NCBI RefSeq assembly: GCF_008807375.1
Contig: NZ_CP043311.1
Coordinates: forward strand, 1,840,001 to 1,904,000
DNA length: 64,000 nt
Origin: Pseudomonas lalkuanensis
GTDB lineage: Bacteria; Pseudomonadota; Gammaproteobacteria; Pseudomonadales; Pseudomonadaceae
Direction: 5' to 3'
The notes under the pieces were generated by a model, which had not been told where the DNA came from, searched no databases, and saw only the letters and a program-made list of their open reading frames with translations. Of this stretch, positions 1 through 8,645 are shown piece after piece. The position numbers and the translations under genes are program-made. Each line of letters begins with the position of its first letter. Positions within the stretch are counted from its first letter, which is position 1.

Positions 1-1389
1 CATGCCGAGGGTCAGCAGCCACTTGGCGCCGTCGGGCAGGCTGGAGAAGTTGCCGGCCGGGCCGATGATCTCGCCCAGGCCGGGACCGACACCCGAAACC
101 GTCGCCGCGGCGCCGGTGAGCGCGGTGATCCAGTCCAGCCCCATCAGCGACAGGCCTAGCGCGATGGCGCAGATGATGATGGTGAAGAAGAACGAGAAGG
201 TCAGGATCGAGCGAACGATGTCTTCGTCCAGGCGATGGCCGTTGTAGACCTGCTTGATCACGGCGCGTGGATGTACCAGTTGGGTCAGGTTTGCCTTCAA
301 CAGGATGTAGGCGACCTGGAAGCGGAAGATCTTGATGCCGCCGGCGGTCGAGCCGGAGCAGCCACCGATGAAGCCCAGGTAGAAGAACAGCATCAGCGAG
401 AAGTTGCCCCAGAGGCTGTAGTCGCCCAGGGCGAAACCGGTGGTGGTCAGCACCGAGGTGGTGTTCACCGCCACGTGGCGAAGCGCGTCCAGCCAGTGCA
501 GTTTGGTCGTCATCCAGTACCAGGTGCCGAGCACCAGCCAGATGACCACCAGCAGCGCGAGGAAACCTTGCACCTGCTCATCCTTGAACAGCGCCATGCG
601 ATGGCCGCGCAGCACCGATACGTAGAGCATGAACGGCAGGCTGCCGAGGATCATCACCACCACGGCCACCCAGTGCACCGCCGGCAGGTCCCACTTGGCC
701 AGGGACTGGTCGGAGGTGGAGAAACCGCCGGTGGCGATCGCCGACATGGCGTGGTTGACGGCATCGAACAGCCCCATGCCCGCCGCCCAGAAGGCCAGGC
801 TGCCGAGCAGGGTGAATCCCACATAGATGGCGACGATGTACTTGGCCACCATGTGCGAGCGCGGCATGACCTTTTCCGAGCGATCGGATGATTCGGTCTG
901 GAACAGGCGCATGCCACCGATGCGCAGCAGCGGCAGGATCGCTACCGCCATGCCGATGAAGCCGATGCCACCCAGCCAGTGCAGCAGCGAGCGCCAGATG
1001 AGGATGCCCGGCGACATGCCGTCCAGGCCGCTCAGTACCGTGGCGCCGGTGGCGGTGATGCCGGACATGCTCTCGAACCAGGCATCGGTGTAGCTGATGT
1101 GCTGGGTGAACAGGAAGGGCAGGGCCGCGAACACGCAAACGATGATCCAGCTCGACACCGTCAGCAGGTACATGTCGCGAGGACGCAAGTGGACGTGCTC
1201 AGGGCGCCCGGGAATGACCAGGGCCAGCCCTGCGATGAAGGTGATCAGGCTCGACCAGACGAAGGAGTTGATGTCGCCTGGGCGGTCGTAGACCACCAGT
1301 GTCAGCACGGGAATGGCCATGCTGACCGCCAAGGTGATCAGGAAGATACCGTTGAGGAAGCCGATGATGCGAAGTGTCGGCAGGGCCAT
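1..1389 (-). CDS. trkH: Trk potassium uptake protein TrkH, first copy, C-terminus cut by window edge
   Basis: Membrane subunit of the Trk K+ uptake system, which works with cytoplasmic TrkA. The reading frame starts at an ATG (1387-1389 on the complement; protein begins MALPTLRIIGF) and stays open for 463 codons to the left edge, so roughly the last 20 residues lie outside. It shows many hydrophobic helices and the TrkH blocks HWLGGIGFIGMAVAILP, STGGFSTSDQS-like pore loops and GGCSGSTAGG. It is strongly similar throughout to the trkH 78 bp upstream, so the pair looks like a tandem duplication. No terminator is obvious between the two genes, and they may be cotranscribed. Confidence 0.93.
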   Translation of the reverse strand, partial: MALPTLRIIGFLNGIFLITLAVSMAIPVLTLVVYDRPGDINSFVWSSLITFIAGLALVIPGRPEHVHLRPRDMYLLTVSSWIIVCVFAALPFLFTQHISYTDAWFESMSGITATGATVLSGLDGMSPGILIWRSLLHWLGGIGFIGMAVAILPLLRIGGMRLFQTESSDRSEKVMPRSHMVAKYIVAIYVGFTLLGSLAFWAAGMGLFDAVNHAMSAIATGGFSTSDQSLAKWDLPAVHWVAVVVMILGSLPFMLYVSVLRGHRMALFKDEQVQGFLALLVVIWLVLGTWYWMTTKLHWLDALRHVAVNTTSVLTTTGFALGDYSLWGNFSLMLFFYLGFIGGCSGSTAGGIKIFRFQVAYILLKANLTQLVHPRAVIKQVYNGHRLDEDIVRSILTFSFFFTIIICAIALGLSLMGLDWITALTGAAATVSGVGPGLGEIIGPAGNFSSLPDGAKWLLTLGM

Positions 1390-1467
1390 GGGGTCCGTTT
1401 CAGGCAGGGGGGCGAAAGGCGCAATTCTAACCCTGCGCCGCGTCCTGTAAACCAGGGCATGGTGGCT

Positions 1468-2922
1468 TCAGTGCCGCCAGAACTTCGGTGTGAACAGCAC
1501 CAGCACCGTGAGGATCTCCAGGCGGCCGAGCAGCATACCGATGGTCAGTAGCCATTTGGCTGAATCCGGCAGGGTGGAGAAGTTGCCCGCCGGGCCTATG
1601 ATGGGGCCCAGCCCTGGCCCCACGTTGCATACCGCTGTGGCGGCACCAGTGAGGGCGGTAACCCAGTCCAGGCCCAGCAGGCAGAGGCCAAGGGCGATCA
1701 CGGCGATGGTGGTGGTGAAGAAGAACGAGAAGGTAATCAGCGAGCGGACGATGTCGTCGTCGAGGTTGTGGCTGTTGTACTGCTGTTTGATCACCGCGCG
1801 CGGGTGCACCAGCTGCTGCAGGTTGGCCATCAGCAGTTGCCAGGCCACCTGGAAACGGAAGATTTTCAACCCGCCGGCGGTGGAGCCGGAGCAGCCGCCG
1901 ACGAAGGTCAGGTAGAAAAACAGCATCACCGCGAAGCTGCCCCAGAGGGTGTAATCGCCCAGAGCGAAGCCCGTTGTGGTGACGACGGAGGTAATGTTCA
2001 CCGCGACGATGCGCACCGCGTCGAGCCAGGTATTGTCGGAGTTGAACCAGAGCCAGGTCCCGACGGCCATCCACGAGACGACCAGGAAACCGATGAAGCC
2101 ATGCACCTGATGGTCGCGCAGCAGCGCCTTGCGGTTGCCGCGCAGGGTGGCGACGAAGAGGGTGAAGGGCAGGCTGCCGAGGATCATCACTACCACGGCG
2201 ACCCAGTGCACCGCCGGTTGTTTCCAGTTTGCCAGGGACGAATCCGAGGTGGAGAAGCCACCGGTGGAAATCGAGGCCATGGAGTGGTTGATCGCGTCGA
2301 ACGGGGTCATCCCGGCCAGCCAGAAGGCCAGGGCGCCCAGCAGGGTTAGTGCGATGTAAACCAGCACAATGAACTTGGCCACCATGTGCGAGCGTGGCAT
2401 GACCTTATCGCCCCAGTCGGACGACTCGGTCTGGAACAGACGCATGCCGCCGACCCGCAGCAGTGGCAGGATCGCCACCGCCATGCCGATGAAGCCGATA
2501 CCACCAAGCCAGTGCAGCATGGAGCGCCAGATCAACAGGCCTGGTGAGGCGTGATCCAGGCCGGTGAGCACCGTGGAACCGGTCGTGGTGATGCCGGACA
2601 TGGTCTCGAAGAAGGAGTCGGTGTAGCTGATGTGCTGGATCAGCACCATGGGCAGCGCCGCGAAGCAGCAGACGATGACCCAGCTCGCCGTGGTCAGCAT
2701 GTACATGTCGCGCGGGCGCAGTTGCGTGTGCTCAGGGCGTCCGGGACCAACCAGCGCCAGGCCGACGACGAAAGTGATCAGGCTCGACCAGAGGAAGGCG
2801 AAGATATCGTCGGTGCGCTCGAAGAGCAGCAGGGTGAGCATGGGGATGACCATGCTGACCGCCAGCGTGATGAGAAACAGGCCGATGATGAAGCCGAGAA
2901 TGCGTAGTGTCGGCAGGGACAT
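1468..2922 (-). CDS. trkH: Trk potassium uptake protein TrkH, second copy, complete
   Basis: A 484-residue TrkH, the normal family length. The start is the ATG of MSLPTLRILGF. Four pore-loop repeats typical of the TrkH/KtrB superfamily can be followed, including TMSGITTTGSTVL, SISTGGFSTSDSS, TSVVTTTGFALG and TAVCNVGPGLG, each with the filter glycine. Ten or so transmembrane helices lie between them. It is the upstream member of a same-strand pair with the partial trkH at 1-1389. Two diverged copies suggest different affinities or TrkA coupling, but nothing here shows which. It reads away from the nitroreductase gene. Confidence 0.95.
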   Translation of the reverse strand: MSLPTLRILGFIIGLFLITLAVSMVIPMLTLLLFERTDDIFAFLWSSLITFVVGLALVGPGRPEHTQLRPRDMYMLTTASWVIVCCFAALPMVLIQHISYTDSFFETMSGITTTGSTVLTGLDHASPGLLIWRSMLHWLGGIGFIGMAVAILPLLRVGGMRLFQTESSDWGDKVMPRSHMVAKFIVLVYIALTLLGALAFWLAGMTPFDAINHSMASISTGGFSTSDSSLANWKQPAVHWVAVVVMILGSLPFTLFVATLRGNRKALLRDHQVHGFIGFLVVSWMAVGTWLWFNSDNTWLDAVRIVAVNITSVVTTTGFALGDYTLWGSFAVMLFFYLTFVGGCSGSTAGGLKIFRFQVAWQLLMANLQQLVHPRAVIKQQYNSHNLDDDIVRSLITFSFFFTTTIAVIALGLCLLGLDWVTALTGAATAVCNVGPGLGPIIGPAGNFSTLPDSAKWLLTIGMLLGRLEILTVLVLFTPKFWRH

Positions 2923-3118
2923 GGAGCTCTCTGGACGGTGTTCGGACCCGGCATTCTATCCGGCCTTTGAAACCCCTGAAACGCCCTGATGGAGGGGGCT
3001 TCATAGAAGTCAGCGCTGAAGAGAAATGTTGCCCTTGAGCCGGTCTGATTGTGGCACTTACGAGACTGAGTTGCGTTATCGGCTAGAATGCCGGCTCCCT
3101 GATTTCTGGAGGTGGCCG

Positions 3119-3676
3119 ATGGAGGCTCTCGACGCTCTGCTCAATCGCGTATCCCTGGCTCGCTTGCAGGAGCCGGCGCCGGACGCCGCCCAGCGCGAAG
3201 TGCTGTTCCGAGCCGCCCTGCGCGCGCCGGACCACGGCTACCTGCGCCCCTGGCGTTTCCTCAGCATCGAGGGTGCGGCGCGCGAGAAGCTTGGCGAGCT
3301 GTTCGTTTCCGCCGTGCTGGCCAAGGACCCGCAAGCCCCGGAAGCCGCGACGACCAAGGCACGCAATATGCCGATGCGGGCGCCGCTGATGGTGGTGGTG
3401 ATCGCCAGGCTGCAGGCCGGCCACAAGGTTCCGGAGGTGGAGCAACTGCTCTCGGCCGGCTGTGCTGCCCACAGCATCCTGCTGGCCGCCCATGCTCAGG
3501 GCCTGGGCGCCATCTGGCGTACCGGCGACATGGCTTACGACCGCACCGTCGCTGCAGGCCTCGGCCTTGCGGAGAACGAGCGGGTGGTCGGATTCCTCTA
3601 CCTGGGCAGTGTCGAAGGTGAGCGCCGCACCGCGCCGGAGCTGGCTCCAGCGGACTTCGTCCAGACCTGGGGCTGA
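3119..3676 (+). CDS. Nitroreductase family protein, YdjA type
   Basis: A 185-residue FMN-dependent NAD(P)H nitroreductase of the small YdjA type (the E. coli protein is about 183 residues). The ATG at 3119 (MEALDALLNRVS) has a TGGAGG ribosome site eight bases upstream; an in-frame start at 3026 would add residues foreign to the family. The FMN-binding segment RAALRAPDHGYLRPWRF and the later GLGAIWRTGDMAYD block match YdjA. It ends one base before the convergent sensor kinase gene. The physiological substrate is unknown for this family. Confidence 0.88.
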   Translation: MEALDALLNRVSLARLQEPAPDAAQREVLFRAALRAPDHGYLRPWRFLSIEGAAREKLGELFVSAVLAKDPQAPEAATTKARNMPMRAPLMVVVIARLQAGHKVPEVEQLLSAGCAAHSILLAAHAQGLGAIWRTGDMAYDRTVAAGLGLAENERVVGFLYLGSVEGERRTAPELAPADFVQTWG

Positions 3677-5002
3677 TCAGGCTTTCAGTGCGGCAGGCAA
3701 TTCGAGGGTGGCGATGAAGCCGCCCCCGGGATGATTGTCCAGCCGCAGGTTTCCCCCGAGGCGTTCCACCGCCCGGCGGGCGATGGCCAGCCCCAGGCCA
3801 TGGCCGGCGCCCGTCTGGTTCGGCGCACGGAAGAAGGGTTCCCCCAACTGCGCCAGATGTTCGGCGGCGACGCCCGGGCCGTGGTCGCGGACGCTGATCG
3901 CCAGGCCGGCGTCCTGCTCCGTCACCGTCACCTCCACCGGCTGTCCCTGCGGGTTGAAGCGCAAGGCGTTGCGCAGCAGGTTGTCCAGTGCCCGTTCCAG
4001 CATGTCCGGCCAGCCTTCGAGCTGCGGCTCGCCGCTGCAGTCGATGCGTACGTCCTGTTCCGGCGCCAGCAGCCGGGCGTCTTCCTTCAGTTTCGCCAAC
4101 AGCGGCCGCACGGCAATGGTCTGGCGCGCGCCCGGTTCTGCGTCCAGTCGGGCCAGGGCGAGGATTTCGGCGATCAGCGCTTCCAGGCGGTCGCATTCCT
4201 GGCCCAGGCGTGGCCAGAGGGCTTCCCGCTGGTGCGGTTCGGCTCGCTCCGCCAGGGCCAGGGCGATGCGCAGGCGCGCCAGGGGCGAGCGCAGTTCGTG
4301 GGACACGTCACGCAGCAACTGGCGCTGGCTGCCGATCAGTCCCTGCAGCCGCTGGCCCATGCGGTTGAAGTCACCGGCCAGGACGCCCAGTTCATCCCGG
4401 CGCCGCGCCAGGCGGGCGAGGCTGTCTTGCTGGTAGGCGGTCTGGCCGAGGTCGTGGACGGCGCGACGCAGGCGATCCAGTGGCCGTGTGATGGAAAGGG
4501 TCAGCGCGAGGCTGAACAGGGTCAGCACCACCAGGGCGATGCCCAGCGCACTCATGGGCCAGAGCAGACTGCCACGATGCCAGGCATCCAGCTCAGGGTA
4601 GGGGATGCGGTAGATGAGCAGATAGGACTCGCCGCTGGTCGGGCTGGTGAATTCCTCGGTCAGGCGACGCCAGGGCAGGCGGCGTGGGTTCTTATGGCGG
4701 GCTTCGAAGGCCGCGGCACGGGGTGGGAACGTACCTTCGACCACGGGTTGGCCGGTGTCATTGAGGATCTGTATGTCGATGCGTGCGCGATGGCGGAAAT
4801 GCTCCAGGTAGCGCTGGGTGTCCTTCGGCCCCTGTTCTTCATAGCGTTGCACCAGGCGTTCGGCCAAACCCTGGAGGGTTGGGTGATGGCTGAGGATCCA
4901 GGCATCCTGGTTCAGGGCACGACCCAGCAGGATGGACAGGCCGGCCACCAGGGCCAGGGCCAGCCACAGGGTCGCCAGAATTCGCCAGAAGAGTGAACGC
5001 AC
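3677..5002 (-). CDS. CpxA-like sensor histidine kinase
   Basis: Membrane sensor kinase of 441 residues. The chosen start is a GTG at 5002 (protein MRSLFWRILATLW), with AGGAG nine bases upstream; a TTG at 5023 would precede that site. Order: transmembrane helix 8-28, periplasmic sensor 30-145, second helix 148-171, HAMP, then the HisKA box RDVSHELRSPLARLR with phospho-acceptor His235, N box NLLRNALRFN, G1 DHGPGV and G2 GHGLGLAIARR. The partner regulator is at 5618-6295, with a Spy/CpxP-like gene between them, which is the Cpx arrangement. A terminator-like hairpin (5026-5057) lies just before the ribosome site, so it may be expressed below the rest of the operon. Confidence 0.88.
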   Translation of the reverse strand: MRSLFWRILATLWLALALVAGLSILLGRALNQDAWILSHHPTLQGLAERLVQRYEEQGPKDTQRYLEHFRHRARIDIQILNDTGQPVVEGTFPPRAAAFEARHKNPRRLPWRRLTEEFTSPTSGESYLLIYRIPYPELDAWHRGSLLWPMSALGIALVVLTLFSLALTLSITRPLDRLRRAVHDLGQTAYQQDSLARLARRRDELGVLAGDFNRMGQRLQGLIGSQRQLLRDVSHELRSPLARLRIALALAERAEPHQREALWPRLGQECDRLEALIAEILALARLDAEPGARQTIAVRPLLAKLKEDARLLAPEQDVRIDCSGEPQLEGWPDMLERALDNLLRNALRFNPQGQPVEVTVTEQDAGLAISVRDHGPGVAAEHLAQLGEPFFRAPNQTGAGHGLGLAIARRAVERLGGNLRLDNHPGGGFIATLELPAALKA

Positions 5003-5025
5003 GGAGTAGCTCCTGAACGGCAAAA

Positions 5026-5057
5026 CCCACCAGGCCGGGAGGGGATGACCTGGTGGG
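5026..5057 (-). terminator. Hairpin with T-run between spy-like gene and sensor kinase gene
   Basis: A perfect 9-bp inverted repeat (CCCACCAGG / CCTGGTGGG) with a 14-base loop. On the minus strand it is followed by TTTTG, and it ends about 12 bases before the kinase ribosome site. It looks like a weak intrinsic terminator or attenuator for transcripts leaving the spy-like gene. The short T-run suggests partial read-through. Confidence 0.6.
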
Positions 5058-5095
5058 TGTCGGGATGGATGCCAGCGGCCGCGGCCGCCCGGCGA

Positions 5096-5506
5096 TTATT
5101 GGGCCTTCTTGTCCTTCTCGGCTTTCCAGGCTTCGAACTCGGCGCGTTCGGCGCGGCGTTCTTCCATCTTCTTCTGGATGTCGTCGAAGGCTTTCTGCTG
5201 CTCGGGCTTCAGCTTGGCGCGGATGGCGTCGCGGTTCCTGGTTTCGGCGGCCTTGAGTTCGTCCTGCATGGCTTTCTTCTCGGCGGCCGGCAGTTTGTCC
5301 AGGTAACGCTCGGTGATGTCGTGGCGGGCCTTCATCTGGTCGCGCATCAGTCTGCCGATCTCGTGGCGCTGTTCCTCGGTCAGGTTCAGCTCCCTGAACA
5401 TGTGGCCACCGAAACCGCGCTCGTGGCGCGGGCCGCCTTCCGGCATGGCCATGGCCATGGCCGGCAGGGTAGCGGCGAGCAGCAGGGCGGTGAGGGTCTT
5501 GCGCAT
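5096..5506 (-). CDS. Spy/CpxP family periplasmic protein
   Basis: A 136-residue secreted protein. MRKTLTALLLAATLPAMAMA is a signal peptide; the mature part is charged and helical. It carries the two LTxxQ-type motifs of the family, LNLTEEQRHEIG near residue 40 and LKPEQQKAFDDI in the second half. CpxP/Spy proteins act as periplasmic chaperones or feedback inhibitors of the Cpx sensor. Its place between regulator and kinase genes supports that role here. A 111-bp gap separates it from the regulator gene, leaving room for its own promoter. GGAG lies upstream of the ATG. Confidence 0.85.
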   Translation of the reverse strand: MRKTLTALLLAATLPAMAMAMPEGGPRHERGFGGHMFRELNLTEEQRHEIGRLMRDQMKARHDITERYLDKLPAAEKKAMQDELKAAETRNRDAIRAKLKPEQQKAFDDIQKKMEERRAERAEFEAWKAEKDKKAQ

Positions 5507-5617
5507 GGTGGTTCTCCTAGTCTCGATTCCGGCCGGTTGCCGGATGTGCCCAGTCTAGGGATGGCAAGGTCAAGGGCGGTCAGGGCTGGGTAAAGCCTCG
5601 GTAAAGACGGTGCCGGC

Positions 5618-6295
5618 CTACGCGCTGTAGTAATAGCCGCGGCTGCGCAGGGCCAGGATGCGCGGGCGACCGTCGGCATGGGGGCCGAGCTTCTTGCGCA
5701 GGTTGCTGACGTGCATGTCCAGGCTGCGGTCGTAGAGGGTCAGTTTGCGGCCCAGGGCCAACTGCGCCAGTTGCTGCTTGTCCAGCGGTTCGCCGGGCTG
5801 GCGCAGCAGGGCTTCGAGCAGGCGGCCTTCGGACAGGGTCAGGCTGATTTCGTGGCTGCCGACGGTGACGATGCCGCGCACCGGGCTGTAGCAGAGGTCA
5901 CCCAGCTCCAACTGGCTGGAAGGCTGTGGCGGCTGGCTGCGGCGCAGCACGGCGCGCAGCCGCGCAGTGAGCTCGCGGGGATCGCAGGGCTTGGCCAGGT
6001 AGTCGTCGGCACCCAGTTCCAGGCCGAGGATGCGGTCCAGGGGTTCGCCACGGGCGGAAAGCATGAGCACCGGCAGCTCGGGATGGTCGCTGCGCAGTTG
6101 CTTGAGCAGCTCCAGGCCACTGCCGTCGGGCAGCATCACGTCGAGCACCACTGCCGACGGGGCGTGCTCGGCCAGGGCGGCGCGCGCCGAATGGCCGTCA
6201 TGGCAGGCGCGGACGTGGAAGCCTTCCTGGCTGAGCCAGCTGATCAGGAGCTCGCAGAGTTCCTGGTCGTCGTCGATAAGCAGCAGTTCACTCAT
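5618..6295 (-). CDS. CpxR-like OmpR-family response regulator
   Basis: A 225-residue two-component regulator. The ATG at 6295 (MSELLLIDDDQEL) fits the family; a start seven codons earlier is possible but would overlap the upstream stop. The receiver domain has the acidic pair IDDD, phospho-acceptor Asp52 in VVLDVMLPDG and the conserved Lys in LAKPCDP. The C-terminal half is an OmpR winged helix (LYDRSLDMHVSNLRKKLG). It begins eight bases after the coiled-coil gene stop, so the two are probably cotranscribed. With the kinase and Spy-like protein it forms a Cpx-type envelope-stress circuit. Confidence 0.9.
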   Translation of the reverse strand: MSELLLIDDDQELCELLISWLSQEGFHVRACHDGHSARAALAEHAPSAVVLDVMLPDGSGLELLKQLRSDHPELPVLMLSARGEPLDRILGLELGADDYLAKPCDPRELTARLRAVLRRSQPPQPSSQLELGDLCYSPVRGIVTVGSHEISLTLSEGRLLEALLRQPGEPLDKQQLAQLALGRKLTLYDRSLDMHVSNLRKKLGPHADGRPRILALRSRGYYYSA

Positions 6296-6303
6296 GGTGC
6301 GGG

Positions 6304-6756
6304 TCAGTTGATCCATTGACGGCGCTGGCGTCGCCCACCACGGGCGATCAGGCCGGTAAACAGGGAGAGCAGGGCGACGCCGCCGCCCACCGCGAACCAG
6401 GTCTGCTGTTCGCTCAGCAGGCGCGGAGCCTGGGAAGCCTGAGCTTCCTTGAGCTGCAACTTGAGGCGCTGGTTTTCCTGGCGCAGGCGAGCGAGCTGGG
6501 CATTCTCACGCTCGCCGCTGGCGGCTTCCAGCCGGTTGTTCAGCTCGCTGCGCTGGCGCTCGCTGTCTTCGAGCTGGCGCTTGAGCTGGTCGAGTTGGGC
6601 GACCAGGGCGTCGCTGGCCGGCGCCGGCGCGGCGGGTGCATCCTCAAGCGCCGGAGCGATTTCCGCCGTCGGCGCCGTAGGTTGGGGTTCTTCAGCCTGG
6701 GCCAGGCTGCAGAGCAGCGCGGCGGTTAACAGCAGGGGCAATCGACCGACGTGCAT
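6304..6756 (-). CDS. Exported or membrane-anchored coiled-coil protein of unknown function
   Basis: A 150-residue protein I do not recognise by name. An N-terminal signal sequence (MHVGRLPLLLTAALLCSLAQA) is followed by a Pro/Ala-rich linker and a long heptad-like charged coiled coil (about residues 45-110). A single C-terminal hydrophobic helix WFAVGGGVALLSLFTGLIA and a basic tail RGGRRQRRQ come last. The layout resembles YgiM/TIGR04211-type proteins without the SH3 domain. A strong AAGGAG site precedes the ATG. It sits directly upstream of the cpxR-like gene, suggesting an envelope role. Confidence 0.7.
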   Translation of the reverse strand: MHVGRLPLLLTAALLCSLAQAEEPQPTAPTAEIAPALEDAPAAPAPASDALVAQLDQLKRQLEDSERQRSELNNRLEAASGERENAQLARLRQENQRLKLQLKEAQASQAPRLLSEQQTWFAVGGGVALLSLFTGLIARGGRRQRRQWIN

Positions 6757-6800
6757 GGGAACTCCTTTTTCCTGGCGTGGGACGGCTGGAGAGTAGTGCC

Positions 6801-7100
6801 TTAGGGGAGGACCTGCTTGAACGGCTTGACCACCACGTCGGCGTAGACGCCGGCGGCGCGGTAGGGGTCGGCGTCGGCCCAGGCCCTGGCCGCCTCCAGG
6901 GATTCGAACTCGGCGACGATCAGGCTGCCGGTAAAGCCGGCGCTGCCCGGATCATTGCTGTCCACTGCCGGGTGTGGGCCGGCCAGCACGATGCGGCCTT
7001 CGGCTTTCAACTGCTCCAGGCGGGCGAGGTGCGCGGGGCGGGCGGCGAGGCGGTTTTCCAGGGAACCGGCAACGTCGGTGGCGATGATGGCGTAGAGCAT
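6801..7100 (-). CDS. yciI: YciI family protein
   Basis: A 99-residue YciI-like ferredoxin-fold protein starting [15 protein letters not shown]. The pattern of a conserved His after the first strand (ARPAHLARL), then [13 protein letters not shown] and the C-terminal [17 protein letters not shown], matches the family. Members have been linked to small hydrolytic or dehalogenase-like reactions, but the cellular role is unsettled. It starts eight bases after yciB, and yciB-yciI adjacency is widely conserved in proteobacteria. Confidence 0.88.
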   Translation of the reverse strand: MLYAIIATDVAGSLENRLAARPAHLARLEQLKAEGRIVLAGPHPAVDSNDPGSAGFTGSLIVAEFESLEAARAWADADPYRAAGVYADVVVKPFKQVLP

Positions 7101-7108
7101 GGCAATCC

Positions 7109-7699
7109 TTACTGTTGGGGCTTTTCGGTTTCGCCGTCGTGGATATGGCGGGCCAGGTAGACGCCCTGACCGACCAGGAAGAGCACGGTCATGCCGAGGC
7201 TGCCGAAGACTTTGAAGTCCACCCAGAACTCGTGGAAGGTGAAGGCCACGAACAGGTTGGCGAAGCCGCAGACGAGGAAAAACACGATCCAGGCCAGGTT
7301 CAGGCGTACCCAGACGGCCGGCGGCAGGCTCAGGGCGTGGCCCATCATGCGCTGGATCAGGGGCTTGTCGCCGATGAAGTGGCTGCCGGCGAAGGCCAGG
7401 GCAAAGAGCCAGTTCACCACCGGCGCTTTCCATTTGAGGAAGGTTTCGCTGTGGAACGCCAGGGTCATGCCGCCGAATACTAGGCAGGCCACGAGGGTCA
7501 GCCACTGGCCTTTTTCAAGGCGGCGCTGGAGCAGGAAGATGGCGCCGTAGACGATCGCCGAGCTGATGATCAGAACCGCTGTGGCGCTGAAAATACCGCC
7601 TAGCATATAGGTATGCCCGGCCAGCTCGACGGCGCGTGGTTCCAATTTGTAGACGATAAAGAAAAGGATAAGCGGGATGAAGTCGATGAATTGTTTCAC
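7109..7699 (-). CDS. yciB: Septation protein A / inner membrane protein YciB
   Basis: A 196-residue membrane protein with five to six hydrophobic helices. The GTG start at 7699 gives the family N-terminus [18 protein letters not shown]; in-frame starts further upstream would add an unrelated extension. The later conserved segment [19 protein letters not shown] is diagnostic. YciB interacts with cell elongation and division complexes and affects envelope integrity. It is the first gene of the minus-strand run yciB-yciI-coiled-coil-regulator and is divergent from rnm across 66 bp. Confidence 0.9.
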   Translation of the reverse strand: MKQFIDFIPLILFFIVYKLEPRAVELAGHTYMLGGIFSATAVLIISSAIVYGAIFLLQRRLEKGQWLTLVACLVFGGMTLAFHSETFLKWKAPVVNWLFALAFAGSHFIGDKPLIQRMMGHALSLPPAVWVRLNLAWIVFFLVCGFANLFVAFTFHEFWVDFKVFGSLGMTVLFLVGQGVYLARHIHDGETEKPQQ

Positions 7700-7765
7700 G
7701 GCGGCAGCCAGAAGCGGGATGTGGCGGCATAATAACAAACCATTCCCCTAGCGAAAGCAGACCCC

Positions 7766-8632
7766 ATGCAGATCGACCTGCATTGCCACAGTACGGCCTC
7801 AGACGGTGCCCTGGCCCCCGCGGCCCTGGTCGCCCGTGCCCATGAGCGCGGCGTGCGCGTGCTCGCGCTGACCGACCACGACACCGTGGAAGGCCTCGAC
7901 GAAGCCCGTGCAGCGGCCGAAGCGCTGGACATGCAGCTGATCAACGGCATCGAGCTGTCCTGCACCTGGGGTGGCGCCACCATCCATGTGCTGGGTTACG
8001 CCTTTGCCACTGACGCACCGGCCCTGGTCGAGGCCATCGGCAGCCTGCATCAAGGGCGCTGGTCGCGTGCCGAGGAAATCGCCCGGCGCCTGGCCGCCAA
8101 GGGCATGCCGGGCGCTCTGGAAGGCGCGAGGGCAGTGCAGAAGGAGCTGGGGGACAGCGGCAACGCGCCGGCGCGCCCGCACTTCGCCGAGTTCCTCGTT
8201 CGCGCGGGTTATGTCAGCGATCGCGCCGACGCTTTCCGCAAATGGCTGGGCGCTGGAAAGCTGGGGGACGTGAAGCAGCATTGGCCGACCCTGGCCGAAG
8301 CCGTGGATACCCTGCGTGCCGCGGGCGCCTGGATCAGCCTGGCGCACCCCTGGCAGTACAACTTCACCGGGGCCAAGCGGCGCCGGTTGGTGGCAGATTT
8401 CATTCAGGCTGGCGGTCACGCACTGGAAGTGGTGAACGGCCTGCAGCCTGCGGACCAGGTGGGAAGCCTGGCTGTGCTGGCGCGAGAATTCGGCATGCTG
8501 GTCAGTGCCGGTAGTGACTTCCATGCACCCTGCGATTGGTCGGATCTGGGTATGTACCGACCCTTGCCGGATGACCTGCCGCCGATCTGGGGGCGCTTCC
8601 GCCATGCACACAGCCCTACTGCTGCCCTCTGA
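7766..8632 (+). CDS. rnm: PHP-domain 5'-3' exoribonuclease RNase AM (YciV/TrpH)
   Basis: A 288-residue PHP-superfamily phosphoesterase. Metal-binding motifs are all present: DLHCHSTASDG at the N-terminus, LTDHDTVEG near residue 38, ISLAHPWQYN and SAGSDFHAP near the C-terminus. The E. coli homologue (YciV, renamed RNase AM) trims the 5' end of 23S and other rRNAs and degrades short RNA and pAp. It is followed after 13 bases by yciO, a conserved pairing. Confidence 0.88.
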   Translation: MQIDLHCHSTASDGALAPAALVARAHERGVRVLALTDHDTVEGLDEARAAAEALDMQLINGIELSCTWGGATIHVLGYAFATDAPALVEAIGSLHQGRWSRAEEIARRLAAKGMPGALEGARAVQKELGDSGNAPARPHFAEFLVRAGYVSDRADAFRKWLGAGKLGDVKQHWPTLAEAVDTLRAAGAWISLAHPWQYNFTGAKRRRLVADFIQAGGHALEVVNGLQPADQVGSLAVLAREFGMLVSAGSDFHAPCDWSDLGMYRPLPDDLPPIWGRFRHAHSPTAAL

Positions 8633-8645
8633 ACAGGGAGACGTC

